A stretch of DNA of 64,000 nt from Gymnogyps californianus (Eukaryota > Chordata > Aves > Accipitriformes > Cathartidae): positions 10,469,294-10,533,293 of the forward strand of contig NC_059482.1 of assembly GCF_018139145.2 (NCBI RefSeq), read 5' to 3'. Made by a program: the position numbers and the translations under genes. Shown here one piece after another: positions 45,509-59,382 of this stretch. Within the stretch, counting starts at the first letter, position 1; each line of letters starts with the position of its first letter. The notes beneath the pieces are model-generated. The model made no database searches. It was not told the origin of the DNA and saw nothing but the letters and a program-made list of their open reading frames with translations.

Positions 45509-47752
45509 CTACAATGGCAAGGAAAAAGTGTTTTCTCTTCTGTTTAGATTAGCAGTGTTTATAATATCATATGCAGTATAAATGAAGTAATTTTTCTTAA
45601 AACACACTCCAATTTTCTGGTTTTACACTATTATCTGACACACCCACAGTTTAATATGCTCTTGCACGACAAAGATTTTCTTTGGAAATACAGTATTTTA
45701 TAGTAACACTGCATTTGTAACTACTGTGTTGTTATGTTTTGAAAGTTAACATTTTGCAGAAATCAGGTGATTCCATGCTACCACTGGGGGGCACCAAAAA
45801 CATCCCTGTCATTAAAAATATACCTAGCTCTGTGTCATTTATCGCAATAAATCTGATCCAATTTTCCTTATAATAGGTTGCCAACTTTGTCATCAGCGAA
45901 CAACTGGCAGTAAGACCACCAAGTAATGTTATGTGGAAGATCAAGTGTGTCTGACATCCACTATAAAACATTCAGCCTCCTACTGCTACTCAGTGAGTCA
46001 CTAAACCATAACAATGTTGTTTTATTGGTATTGATCAAAACCAAGGACAATGAGCATGAACTGAGACGTTATTTCTTAAACTAAGAATTTATTTTAGTTC
46101 ACCAAAGAAATTATCACATTACATGAACCATGTAAACTAGAAAAACCCACAGCATTGATTCTACATAAACCTAACGTGCCAGCATGCGAGAGTTAGCTGA
46201 GCAGCAGAGTGAAATTCAGGTTTGGAAGCAGAAAGATGGTCCCTTAACCACGCCCCACGTCCCAAACACTAAGAAAGGTTGATGAAAGCACCACAGTAAC
46301 CTATTTCACTCTCTCAAAAATTATTTAGCTCCAGGTAGAAACTTTAAATCAGTGATAAATCCAGCTTAATAATGAATTAGTTATCCTTCTCACAGTAGAG
46401 CAAAGGCTCTAAAGAATGTGTCATCTTAATTAAGACAGCCAGCCCTGCTTTCCATTTAGAGTTACTGATTGTTCCCATTCCTTTGCTGCTTCCATTACTT
46501 CAAATACACCATATACATCCTTTCAGCAGCATTGGTGAAACGCGTGTTTAGAGAGAGAAAGTTTAAAAGGAGTTCATCTTCCTTTACACTTTCAGAAGTG
46601 ATAATATATATATGCATTTCATTTTCTTGCAAATCTAACACTGCCACAATAGCAGAAAGCTTGCAAGTCTTCATCACCTCTTTTTCCCCCTACTGATACC
46701 ACCCTGCTAGCCTACAAGAAAACAAGAACTACCTACATATTCCTTAACAAAAGCTTTAAAAATGAGCTGACTTTGGAGCTAATTTCATTTCAGTGAAGTT
46801 TAATTAAATACACATTTACACAATTAAAGAACTTTTAATATAAGAAGCACAAGTTTTTTTAAACACTATAGAAAGATGTCTTGACCTTAACTGGATCTTC
46901 TTCCTTTGCAACATACAGAAGGTACACAAAATAATACTCATAAGCCAGCCTACATTAAAATGCAAATAGCTCAACTCTGTTGTTGCATCGCAGGGAAAAG
47001 ATGAAAAGATAAGTAACAGGATTTGCAGCAACAGACTTTCTGGCAAATGTTGAATATAAAAGAAAATAGATTACCTCTTCCCCATCAGTTATGCAAAATA
47101 ACCCAGTAACATCCCTTCAAACCTCAAAAAAAACACTCTTTAAAAAAAGTACAGATATATTCATCTGTTTGCTCAGCAGCATTAGAGCACACAGCTTGAA
47201 CATTCAGAAAGACTGACACAGGAGGTTAGGGAGCTCACACAGAGGCTGATGGCAACATCCCCAGTCAGTGAAGGCCTGGGCTGCTGGACTCGCCCCCACG
47301 CAGCCACACCAAGATAGAAACAGCCAGTCTCAGGGGTATTTTTCCTTTTTAAAACCCAGTAGTCAAATCCTGTACATTGGAAGAAGTCCAGATTGTTGGT
47401 GTCCTACTGAAATAAAAATTCACACCAGCAGCTGAGGATGTGTCCGCTGACAAACACTGTTCAGTGTAACAGACCTTTGAAGTCTTCCAGTGCTATTTTA
47501 GTATTCATCCCATCCCTCCTCCCTCTCAAATGAACCATGTATGATTTATAGCTCATTATCAGAGTTCGACTTTGAAGTTGAAGTCTTAACAAGTACTCCA
47601 GAGCATCCCAAATATAAAAAGGAAAAAACATATACAAGATTTAAAAAAAAAAAGGGGGTGGGGGGGAGGGCTGCAACACTCTAAAGATGAAAAGCAAAAG
47701 CATTCTTCTGCCAGCTTTCAGGGGGGTGGGGAATAGGGCACGGATTAGCTAC
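45509..47752 (-). other. TERB1 intron 1
   Basis: AT-rich 2.2-kb intron between the CpG-island exon and the exon with the start codon. I see no gene, repeat family or RNA in it. Confidence 0.6.
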
Positions 47753-48060
47753 CTGTTGATCCGGCAGTGGGAGTGGTTCTGGTCAGCCACGAAGGCGACC
47801 CCGAGCCCCTCCTGCCGCGCCGGGCCGCCACCGTGGTACCGGGCCCTCCCCGCCGGCCTGAGGAGAGCGAGACGCCGCCCTGCCGCCCTCAGCCGCGCGC
47901 CTTTCCCGCCCCGCCGCGGCGCGCGCGGCCTTTAGCCGCTTCCCGCGGCCCCCTCAGGAGTCACCCGCAGCAAGCGCCAGACGAGCGGCGGCAGGGAGGC
48001 ATCGCCAGGCGCGGCTGCTCTCAGGCACCAGGAGACAGATCCCTTTTAACCACCTCCGAG
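47753..48060 (-). promoter_or_regulatory. TERB1 CpG-island promoter and noncoding exon 1
   Basis: A compact CpG-dense block (about 47770-48030) between NAE1 and TERB1. On the minus strand it runs into a clear donor, CAACAG|GTAGCT, at 47753/47752, which I take as the end of noncoding exon 1; exon 2 is 2.2 kb downstream. No TATA box is evident. A CpG island on a germline gene suggests control by DNA methylation, but that is inference. Confidence 0.75.
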
Positions 48061-48573
48061 CGCTATCCGAACCTCAGCGTGGCTCCTGGCCAAGGCCAGG
48101 AGGAAATCACTTGGTTTTCAATGCAGCTCAGTTTCCATACGCTGCCCTTTGGAAGCTACAACACCACCACAAAACCCAGTTAGCCATCACTTGACATCTG
48201 CCAGACACAAAGGGTGCAGGAAAAAGAATCTTTTACTAGATGAATACAGCTGAAAGAACCAAGCTTTCAGGCACACAATCCATTTCCCTAATGTTCTTGT
48301 ACTCAATAAAAAGTATTGCAGCTTTCCCTAGCTCTTCTCACAGTTAGATCCTCTGACCATCACAGTTATATTAGTCTTTTTCAACCTTTTACAAGTCCTC
48401 CCCCCCTCAATCTGAAGAGCAGCTTTTATGAAAAAAATTCGGCTCTGCTGCAAACCAGGTAAGCCAATTTGTAAATACAACTTACCATGCCAAAGAACAG
48501 CTGCTGCTTTTTTCTTTCAAAGGTGAATCAGAAAATTCTAGATTTAAAAAAATTTTTCAGGATTTGGTATGAT

Positions 48574-48579
48574 TTTATT
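48574..48579 (-). terminator. Candidate NAE1 polyadenylation signal
   Basis: AATAAA on the minus strand about 190 nt after the NAE1 stop codon, the first canonical signal downstream. If used, the 3' UTR would be about 0.2 kb and would include a poly-C run (G46 on the plus strand). Confidence 0.5.
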
Positions 48580-48585
48580 TGTCCT

Positions 48586-48586
<1 letters not shown>

Positions 48587-48632
<46 letters not shown>
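48587..48632. repeat. Poly-G run of 46 nt
   Basis: Forty-six uninterrupted G on the plus strand, poly-C in the NAE1 transcript sense, between the NAE1 stop and its first AATAAA. Confidence 0.95.
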
Positions 48633-48633
<1 letters not shown>

Positions 48634-48764
48634 GATAAAATCGTTACAAATAAAGGAACTTTAATTTGCAGGTAATACAGAACAGTCCAGTCAGTGGCAG
48701 ACCACCACAGTATTTACAGGATGCAGCAGCAGCGCCTGGTGGCAACAAATGCAAGATCATTACC

Positions 48765-51700
48765 CTACAGCTGGAAAGTAGCTGAAGTCTGTGACATTCC
48801 ACTGTAAATATAGGTGTTATTAAAAATTACAAACTGCCCCGTAATGACTTTGATAACCTCCTGTGCAGCAGCTCCTGTAAAGCAAACAAAGATACAACAG
48901 AAGGTAGTTAGCAGGCCATATTTAAAAACCAGTAGGAATGTTTTTTATCTACAACTCACTACACGAATTATTTCGGAAGCTTCCGATACAACTAGGAGGA
49001 AAAAATGCCTTTCAGTACTTCCTAGTATAGAAGAGGCTCAGAAAGCTGTTAACTTCATAAGTTAGCTTTACATACACTTTGCTGAATATACTTTCTCTCT
49101 CTCTCTCCATGTACACACACACAGTAAAAATGTGTGAGCAGACCGACCCATCCAAGTTGTGACCTCTCTAAATGAAATAGAGACGTTTAATTAAAAAAAA
49201 TCATGTACAGTTAAACTGTAAAATAAATTGAAGGGTCACTTCACTGTGATCCCTTTGTATTCTCCTGTAGTATGAAATGTTCTGTAATTTCTTCAGAATT
49301 TATCTTTACATATTTTTCTAAAGCACTGCACATACCAAGTTTCACTTAATCAGAAAAAAAAAAAAATCTACATCCAGAGAGTATTTAATACATAATTATC
49401 TTCAGCACCACATGAAGCCAAATAAAGAAGGTAAGTTAACTGACCTATCAATTTTGAGCATCCATTAAAACATATTTAGTTTTGATAATACCTGCAGGTT
49501 GAATTAAGGTAAGTAATGAAGGCTATTTATATTTAATAGATACTTAACATAAGTGTATTGTGTTAATTTAAAGGAAGATATGTACTGTGTTAATTTTAAT
49601 ATTACTACAATTATTCCTTTTTTTCTTTTTAAACTCAAAGCCTCTTTCAAGCATTTTAAACACATTTTTAAGCTACTAGAATTGATCTACTGAGATTATT
49701 TTTTACGTTTATTTGGTTCCTTTTAGTGACTTTAAACCCTTGCTGTGTCCACTTTTTCTATATACATAGGAGGTCACATCTGGAGAATGAAGGGGGAGGA
49801 TTTTGCTCTAATACTATCTTTGACTACAATCTGTGATTACAGTCTTTGCTCTAACAATACAAAGTAATTAAAACAGTGGAGGTTCTGACTCAAGTATGCA
49901 CTACAGCAGGTTGGTTTGTTTGTATGGACCTTAGAAATACAGTGACATTCTTACCTCCCATGAAGGCAGCAATAGCATGTGGCTCAGCAGCTCCATAGCG
50001 ACAACTGGATAGCAAAGGAACAGTTAGTATTTTCAGGTCAGTTTTACCAACAAAGTGACACTTAAGATACAATACTTACAACTCATGAACGTAGTCATCT
50101 TTCACCACTACAGACAACACATGTTCTTGTAAGAAACCAGTAAGGCATGATTTTAGTTTTCCAATATCATCTTCTACCTGATAGTTGTAGACACCTGGAA
50201 AATAAGTTAACTGTTTCATCACAGAACTGTAACACCGTATTCAAAGTTAATGGGTTTAAATGGCAGCATCTTTTATTTCTCTGAAAAGTTTCTAAGCTGA
50301 TTAATATATTAAATCATTAATACTAGACTAATAATAATTGAATATTCTGTTGATGCTACTCATGATAATAACAAATTACTGCACAGGTGAACCGATTCAT
50401 AATCCATGCAACCCATTTCAGTGGTATCAATTCAGATAAATTCCTTAAGTTCCCAAAGACAAACAATTCTCACTTTAATTTTCACATTCTTAAAGTTAGA
50501 TCAATATGGAAACAAAACCACAACTAATGCTATATTTGTAGTTCATAACTAGTATTATAGTAACTATTGGATCTTTGTATTTCTTTTGATGAAGTAACTG
50601 GTATTAACATACCTGGATATCTACCATGCTGCTTATAAAATCTATCTACAGCCCGTAGCATCAAGTACAGCACTACTTCACTGTCTGGGTTATCCATGTG
50701 GGAAACTGAAAAGAGAACTGGTTAGCTGGTACAGATGAAATGGAAAAAGAAAGGTTTTGAATTACTTGAAATCAAGTATTTCTCATCTGCTTCAACTGTA
50801 AAATCTGCAGTAAAACGAAATTGTAATGAAAACCTGCAACTGAGAATCTCAGTGAGTCAACTCAGATACACAGTTTTGACTCCAGAGTGTATGACAAAAC
50901 CATATTGTATGTATTTGATATAAACTGTTCAGTGACAATATTCATGTTTCAACTCTGACAGCTGCTATAACATTAAATGGGATATTTCTTAGTTATAATT
51001 TTGGGATTTGAAACGCATGCTTCATATACTTAACTGTAATGACTGTGATTATAAAACAGGTCTTAAATCCCTTAACATACAGCTCAGTAGTCTTTCTAAA
51101 TACTAACTACTACTTCAATCACATTGCATATTATCAACCAATTCAAGGAGTTTTCACTTAAATCATAAATATTATGAAACATATGTATACACAAAATATA
51201 TACACTTTGTATATACGTTTGTCCAAAACATTCAGAGGACTTGTATAAGAACAAACTTTGATAAAAAGTATTTCCAGCTTTTTTTTTAATTTATGCAGGT
51301 TCAAAAAATAAAATGCAATTAAGTAACTAGTTTGCTAGTTCACATACTGAAACAATAAGCTGAGAGGGGCCAAGACAATTATTCTCCTATCTTTGGTCAG
51401 GTAAAAGCACCTTTGCAGCTCTGTCAGAAATAACTGAGGTACAGAAAAGAGAAGTTTGAAGAAAACAATTTTTTCCTTATGTGCTATCAAAAATAAAATC
51501 AGCAAGGAAAAAAAAACCTGAAACATGCATCAATCTGTAACGTAATTTCTGACCTTTCAAAATCAAATTGAATTCAACATTCTAGACTTAAAAAGCCATA
51601 CTTCTAGTTGATGCCAAATTATAAAACTACATAATGAAACAGAAACATGTAACACACAATTCTTTTTGATCACAAAACTATTTCAAGTTGAAAATGCAAT

Positions 51701-54700
51701 TAAAGTATGCCAAAAAGGAGTACTTACTGATTTCATCCTTGTTAAAAGTGTTTAAACCGTATTCTTCAGACAGAGATCTACATCGTACTACTCGGAGAAA
51801 AGCTGAGTTGCTGCCTAAGCAGAGGGTGCAGAAAGGAGAGCATTACCTACTTGAACGCATCACCAATTACTAAATCTTTGTAAGTCTGTATCTCTGATGT
51901 GTTACACATGAGAGATTAAAACTTATTGTAATTTCACTTAACACTTTTCTGTTTCTTCCAGTAGCTTGCAGTGATAAAATCTATTAAACTACATTTAGGT
52001 CCACGATCACAAGTATTTTAGTGAAATACTTCGTGCTTATTTACTTCTAGAATCTAAATGTATCTGCCACGTTAATGTAACAGCTCACAACGTGTGTAGC
52101 TCTTCTATAGCAATTAATCAGTCACAGCCATCAACTTCATGTTTTCCTCTTCCATGCTGCAAATGAACATGGGTTCTTTTCACCTTCTGCTACATCTACT
52201 GCTCTCTCACATATTCTCAATTAATACCTTAACAGTACAGCTACGAGCGGGAAAAGGTTCTTCTCCAGTATCATTGCTATGAAACAACCCAATGTGCAGC
52301 TACTACCTAGCACTCAAAAATGAGGAACTGCGAGGTTCTCAAAACTCCCAGCAAATCATTTATCAATGCAGGGGCAGTGTGCTTTTGGCTACGTGCTTAC
52401 AGGAAAATTTTCCAGTTGCAGGGAGACTTAGCCAGGCTGCTGTGTGGACACGTATACATACCCAGAACAGACATAACCTAAAATGCCATCAACAGTACCA
52501 CTCACTGCATCACTGTTTCACCTTTTCAGACTACCAGAAGTTTACAGAGCCTGCACTCTGAAGTCAGTATCACAGAATGGGCAAGAGTGATTAAGCACTA
52601 ATCACAGAAAGTAGACGACATCTGCTACCTGTTCTTTGGACCTGAAAAAATATCGTATCTTTTAAAAGCCAACCTTTATAGACTCACTATTGAGAGATGC
52701 TGGACATGTTACTTCCACTGAAGATGAGGGATGCAACTGCTAAGCACTTATTTGAAAAATTCAAATATTGAGTTACTGATTTCAAGAGGTTTTGATTATT
52801 TGATCATTTGCATAAACACAGCAACAGAATCCAAGCATACTCACAAAGCAATTTTAATTCTCTCTCTGAAATAGATTCGGGTGCCTAAAAGAGAGAATAT
52901 ACTCATTCCAGTACATACAATGACCAGAGAATTTATATTTTCAGAGATATTCATATATCCATTGTGAAATAACTAGTCATTCTTGTAAGAAAAGATATCT
53001 TAAATTGTAAATAATATATCCCTGTATGTTTTTTACTTTTATATGACCAAACCAAAAGTGATAAATAAAACAGACCACAGATATTAAACTTCTTTAGAAC
53101 TTACTTAGGCCTTTTGGAGAGAATGAGGTAATTAAGCCTTCTCTTTTCATATCTGTCTCCTGTGACTTATTTCTGTACAGAACGTCAGCGTAAAAATATT
53201 TCTGTCCTGTCAGAATGGCCGTACATTTGTAATTACCTTGCCTAGGGACTGTAACAATTTAGCAGCATGGTTACCCACGGCAGCAATATCCTTCTTTGCT
53301 TTTTCACGGTATCTGTTAATAATAAAGAAGTCTTAATAATTACAGCATAAAGCCATCAACTTCACAGTGAAGACCATTTTTTTTGTTTTATATTATAAAG
53401 ACAAAATACAAGCCACATGAATGGAAGTGAGCTACCTCAAGGCCATGAATGCACTTACTACCTCCCTGCATGACTGTTCGGCATGGCTGAGCTGTTCACT
53501 GAATGTGTGGCTTAGAAACCGGTTAAAATTAAAATGAATATTAATACAAACAGTCAGAGGAAGAATATTAAGTAGTTTCAGAACAACAGCTGTATGTCCT
53601 TCATTGAGCTTCTAATATTTCATTAATTTCTGTATTTTAATATTTGTAGCCATAGTATATTAGTTCCATTAAGACCTATGACAATGCAAACATCTCAACA
53701 ACATAGTATTTAATAAAATTCAATTTAAGAGCTCATTTTAAGGAACTGTAATTGTTTTATCTGCAAATTAAAACCCTGTAATGCTTACTGGAATTGAGAA
53801 CTGAAGTAGATAATGATCTGGAAATTCAGGACTGATGCTTATAGAATTCAGATTTACAAATTAGGGTATCTGTGCAAATTCAAGCAATTATGGTTTCATT
53901 TAGCAAAATAATGATACAAGTTCTTGGCTTTACTGCCATTATACAGAGTAACTTCCATGAAGCAATAGCAATCAATTATTTTAGACATGTAACAGATTTA
54001 TATTTTTATATCCATCTTTTTAATGCTATTTGTCACAGTTCTGAGGAATGCTTCTCTAAAATTACAGATTTCATTTTGATTGGTAAACACTATTAAGGCA
54101 CACAATCCTTTTTCTAGTAGAGGTTGTGTTTCAGAATCTAGGGAGAAACAATCAATATCTATTAGAAATAATACGCTCCTATTTGAACAATTCAACAGTA
54201 CGATTGCAGAGACAATAAAATCAACAAAGTCTTCTGCAAGATACTGTTTCATTTTAAAGATTAAAAAAAGGAGGAAGAAGCAATCAACTGCAAAGAAAAC
54301 GTGGTAACACTGTAAGGAAGTCTTTTTGGCCCAACAATTTGCTTCATGTCCAGGATGCACAGGAATAGTAAGTTCATGTTAAGGATATATGCATTCAAAG
54401 ATGGCCTTCCTAAAATCTTGATCCAAACTGACGCTCTCTAGAATTTGCAGTTAATGTTCATTCACACTCTTCCTTATCTACCAAGCAATCCCTTCAAAGG
54501 GCATTAATTAGAATTAAGTATTTGAAATAAACATATAGGAAACTAGAATTTCTGTAACCATGTTGACACACACATTGAGGAGAAAAACCAAAAGGCTGTG
54601 TTTAAGCAACAGTTTGCTTTGGACAGCAGTAGATCCCATAGCCCAGTTACTATCAATAGGAAGCTCTTTACTAGATCTGAACCTAAGAAAAGTGACCACT

Positions 54701-57700
54701 TACTATCCAACCTTAGGAAACTGGGATGTACTGAAGGCTTAGGCCCTGGTTCCAAACAGCAGATAGCATCCATACAGGGAGCAGATAGCCCCAGGCTGTC
54801 GTGCTTCCCACACCCCTCCTCACCCCAGTCCCAGATACACTGTTTTTGTTTTTTTTAAATACAGGAATTCATGCACTTTGTGAGGTCTGAAGTCATCACC
54901 ATTTACTACCATTAGTTACTATTAAAGAAAAAATTGTATACTTACACATTTTGCAATTTGATAAATTTGTTGGAGTCTGCTATCATATCAGGAATAGTGC
55001 CCCGGACAGGCAAGCTTCCTTGCCCCTCGTTTGCCACAAATTCCTTTACAGCTCGAGCCAAAATCCAGAAGGAGGGTGACTGCAAATGCACAAGAGACAG
55101 TCATGTACACAAATGTTATTTAAGATGCTTTTTCTACATGTAAGCCTTACCCTTAATAACTCATTACCTGCTCTGTGATATTTATGCAGCAATCATCATT
55201 AAAAATCTCTTCAATGCATCTTGGAATCTATGAAAAAAAATAAATTGGGTTTGTATTTACTTGACTTCCAATTTCTTGAATTATCTCAACACTCATTACA
55301 TAGGTGATCCAACTCTAAGCGACCTCAGTTTCATTCCAAAATCTCTTTTGAATCTTACATAGTCAGTGCTTCTGACATATTTCAAATAGTAGCACTGAGA
55401 ACAAGGCACATGCTTCTGATCAAGATGAATATTACAAACAAAGTCTCACCTTATTTCCATCTTCTACACAGAAAAGTTAAAAAAACTGGTAGCAGCATCA
55501 GCAAAAGGTACTACCAGTCCCAGCTGCCCATCCTACCTGCTAGAGACAGAGCAGCAAAAAGGCCAGGGAAGTAAAGGCGGGGCTGCAAAAGTGAGTGTGT
55601 TTTGACTCCTTAACTGCTGCAGTTCAGTCTGGCACATAAACTGAAATAAATCACTAATAGCCTGGGACACAGCTTGTAGTGGCTCAGATGTCAGCCTGCT
55701 GCTTTCTTGGGAGATTTAACGTGACTGTCCAAGCAAGGATCAGCACAGTTCAAAAAAAATGGAATGTAATCTAGAAAGAATCACAGAATGTGCTTCTACC
55801 TCATGTAGCTTTTGCAATTTACCATGGGTGAGAGATTAAGGAAATCAGAGGTAAATTCTAAACCATGAGTTACTACTTCAGGATTATTTAAAAACAATTA
55901 AAACTTCACTTTTAATGTTTTTAAACTTGATCAGTTTATGAAAGGAATTTCATAACGTGTTTCTTCAAAAGGGAAGTATTGAATTTGCTGAGTCAAAGGT
56001 CCCTTGCAGCACTTCGTTTCTATACAGAATAAATACTATAGCAAGCGGCTTCAATATAGCACAATTTCAACAAATGCTTTCTGAGTCTCTCTTCTAGCAA
56101 TGTATTTAAATTGGACATCATCCACACCAGTGACTGCTAATTCTTTATAACTGTACAAAGCACTTTACAGTTTAATCTGTAAAAGAAAATCTGATAAAGT
56201 CTAAGACAGGAATACACTACTAATGAACTCTGGTTACCGACTCATTCTATACTTAAATTCAAGTCTTCAGGAAGGAAATGTAGCTTCCTTGCATGAGCAA
56301 GGAAATAAAAGAACTTCCATAAGTTACAGTGCCACCTAGTCTAGGTCTATTTTACTACACAATTTCAATTTTAAAAATTGTACTAATCCTGTTTTACCCA
56401 AGTATGAATGTTGCAAATGGAATTCCTGTGCTAAAAGTGCATAATATGTTCTGAAAAAATGAGGTAGTTGAAATTTCTTCAATTTTGTCATATAAGTGTT
56501 TCTTTTACCTCTGTGGTATTTAATGCTGTGTTCACATTTTTTATAGCTTCTTCAAAGTTCTCCTCATCTTCTGGGGTTCCATTTTCATTCTTTAAGATAC
56601 CTTATAGAAAAAAAAAAAAATACACAATCCCCTGAATCTCATCATTTAGGTCTTACCAACAGAGCAGACTGGCTTTGGAGGTATTTGTGGCATAACAACT
56701 AATCAGCAAAAAACTGAATTACCAGTAAGATGTACTGCTAAAACTAACTACATATACATTCTGCATGTGATTAATTTCCCTGTGATGTTAAACAGAAGTT
56801 ACTTATGACAAAAATACCAGTTTCTTTCTGTGAGAAAGAGAGTAAAGTTTCATAATCACTAAATTAATGTAGGTAGCAGTAAAAAGGCAATTCAACTCTC
56901 CTTCCCATTCCCAGTCACGTTGTGTTGGGGGTTTTTTTGGTCAAATTTGGCAAACACTTATGAACCCACAGAGCAAGCCAGACCAAGAAATGGACTCCAC
57001 TAAAAACCTAATTTAACCAAAGGTAATTACTACAGATCAGATCCGTTCCCTAGCCCAATCTGGGGATAAGGATGACAGAACCACTCAGCAATTTGCACAC
57101 AGGCCAGCTTCAAATGAGGAAATACCAAAACTTCAGTTAATGTTTTTATTCTACAATCATTTAAGATGATGTACTTCTAGATCTTAAAAACGCCTCATTA
57201 ATTTTAGCACCCGCAAAAGGTATTGGATTTAAACATCTGCAAAAATGAAGTCTGTTCACATACTGGTTACAGAGTTGCAATGATTACCAACAGTTTGGTG
57301 GGTCAACTGACCAACCAAATACTTGCAGTTAATAACAATTTCAGTGTCAAAAGCCACTTGCTTTCCTCTTTGTCACATTTTCCATGTTAAACCAACATTT
57401 TCTACAGGATTTTCTCTTAAGGCCTCTCCTCCCACCCAAATCAAAACATACTCTTGATCTTAAACAGCAAACAGTAAGAAACGCTGCCAAACTGCATTTA
57501 TAAGCAAATCTGGGATCTTAAGATCCACCTGTATAAAACAATCATTTAGCAGAAGAATCGTAAAAACTAACCCTGAGAGAACTTCTGATTATTTTTCAAA
57601 TATTGCCTTATATATTTCTGCCAGTATGAATAAGTGACTCCTAGGACGTATATTACCTTGCCGAATCAGTTGTCTGAAGGCTTCTTTTTCTTTGTAACTC

Positions 57701-59327
57701 TTAGGCAACTGATCACTTTTCTAAATTTAAAAACACAAAAACATTTTGTCTTTAAAATATCTACTACTAACCTCATTGTGTTCAGGCTGCTGAACTCTAG
57801 AGTTTGTGGTTGTTCACATACATTCACTTGTATTTCAATTAGTAATTTTTTTTTTTATGATTCCACCTTGTTTTCTTTATTCATTACACATTGTCAAAAT
57901 AACACTCTAGTTCAGAAAAGACAAATCTAAAGTAACAATAATAATAGACTGATGACTTATCCAGTTTCGCAACATACCTCACTGAACCACTTTGTTAGAT
58001 ACTTGGCTACAATCACAATCCATGGAGTGTGGCTATGGTCCTGTAATTGAACAGCAAAGAAATCTTTGTCAAGTTGAGAAAAAGATAAAAACGGAAGACA
58101 AATTAAAAACCTATTTTAAACATAAACTCCCAACATCCCTTCCACTACTGTAAAAACACAGGACGTGTTCCAGATTTTGATTCAGAAATAACATTCTCTA
58201 ACTACTATAAAACAAATTATTAAATTCTTATTCCTTTACTTAAAAGCAGGATGGCTGACCCAAGTTCTCCAATATTTTTCTGGTGTGAAACTTACATTAT
58301 GCACAAATACCCACACTGCAAAGCTCTGCAGCAGTATGCAATCATAAAAAAAAAAAAAAGAGGGGGTATCAATCTAACAAAAAATCGAGTTGTCCAAGAA
58401 CATTCCTTACTTCAAGACCCCCACTTGCTTAAGATTTAAATACAGACTCTAACATTTGGGGCAGAGGCCAAAAATAGTACTTTGTGACTGATTCTACAGT
58501 TGCCTCTGCTCAGATGAGACTTGGCACCAAAAAAAGTCATCTGCCAAGAGCCATTTTCATAGAATGCCTGTTCTATGTCTGCATCCGTCTTAGAGTACAC
58601 AGTGCAAACCACATACCAACCTTTTTGTCCATATGATCCAAGTCGTAAGACTGAATGTGTTCCCTCAGTTCTGGAAATTGTTTGTCCAGTCTCAGATCTT
58701 CTAACATATTGTCAGGATGAGATTCAACAACTGCGAAAAAAATTACACAATGTCTTTTTTTGTTATATTCCTTTTCATTACAATTATTATTCTTACATTA
58801 TTATTAGTTAGTACTTTATTTTATTTTACTTTAGTTATTAAACTGTTCTTATCTCAGAAAAAAAAAAGAAATAAAACCCAAGAAAAGACAAGTGATGCAC
58901 AATGCAATTGCTCACCACCTGCTGACCGATGCCCGAGCAGCAATCCACCCCTCCCAGCCAACTCCCCCCAGTTTATATACTGGGCATGACGTTCTATGGT
59001 ATGGAATATCCCTTTGGCTAGTTCAGGTCAGCTGCCCCGGCTGTGCTCCCTCCCAGCTGCTTGCACACCTGCTTGCTGGCAGAGCATGGGAAACTGAAAA
59101 TCCTTAACTTAGGGTAAGTGCTACTCAGCAACAACTAAAACATCAGTGTGTTACCAACATTATTCTCACACTAAATCCAAAACACAGCACTGTACCAGCT
59201 ACTAAGAAGAAAATTAACTCTATCCCAGCCGAAACCAGAACATATGCATTCCTCAAAGAATGCTCCTGGTGATGAGCTGCAAACTACGTAAGACTTAACA
59301 AATACTAAATACATCACAAGATTTAAA

Positions 59328-59382
<55 letters not shown>

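Noticed and set aside
47687..48183. Plus-strand frames of 82 and 138 codons near 48 kb
   Set aside because: Same composition effect in the TERB1 CpG island; no domain and no splice support.
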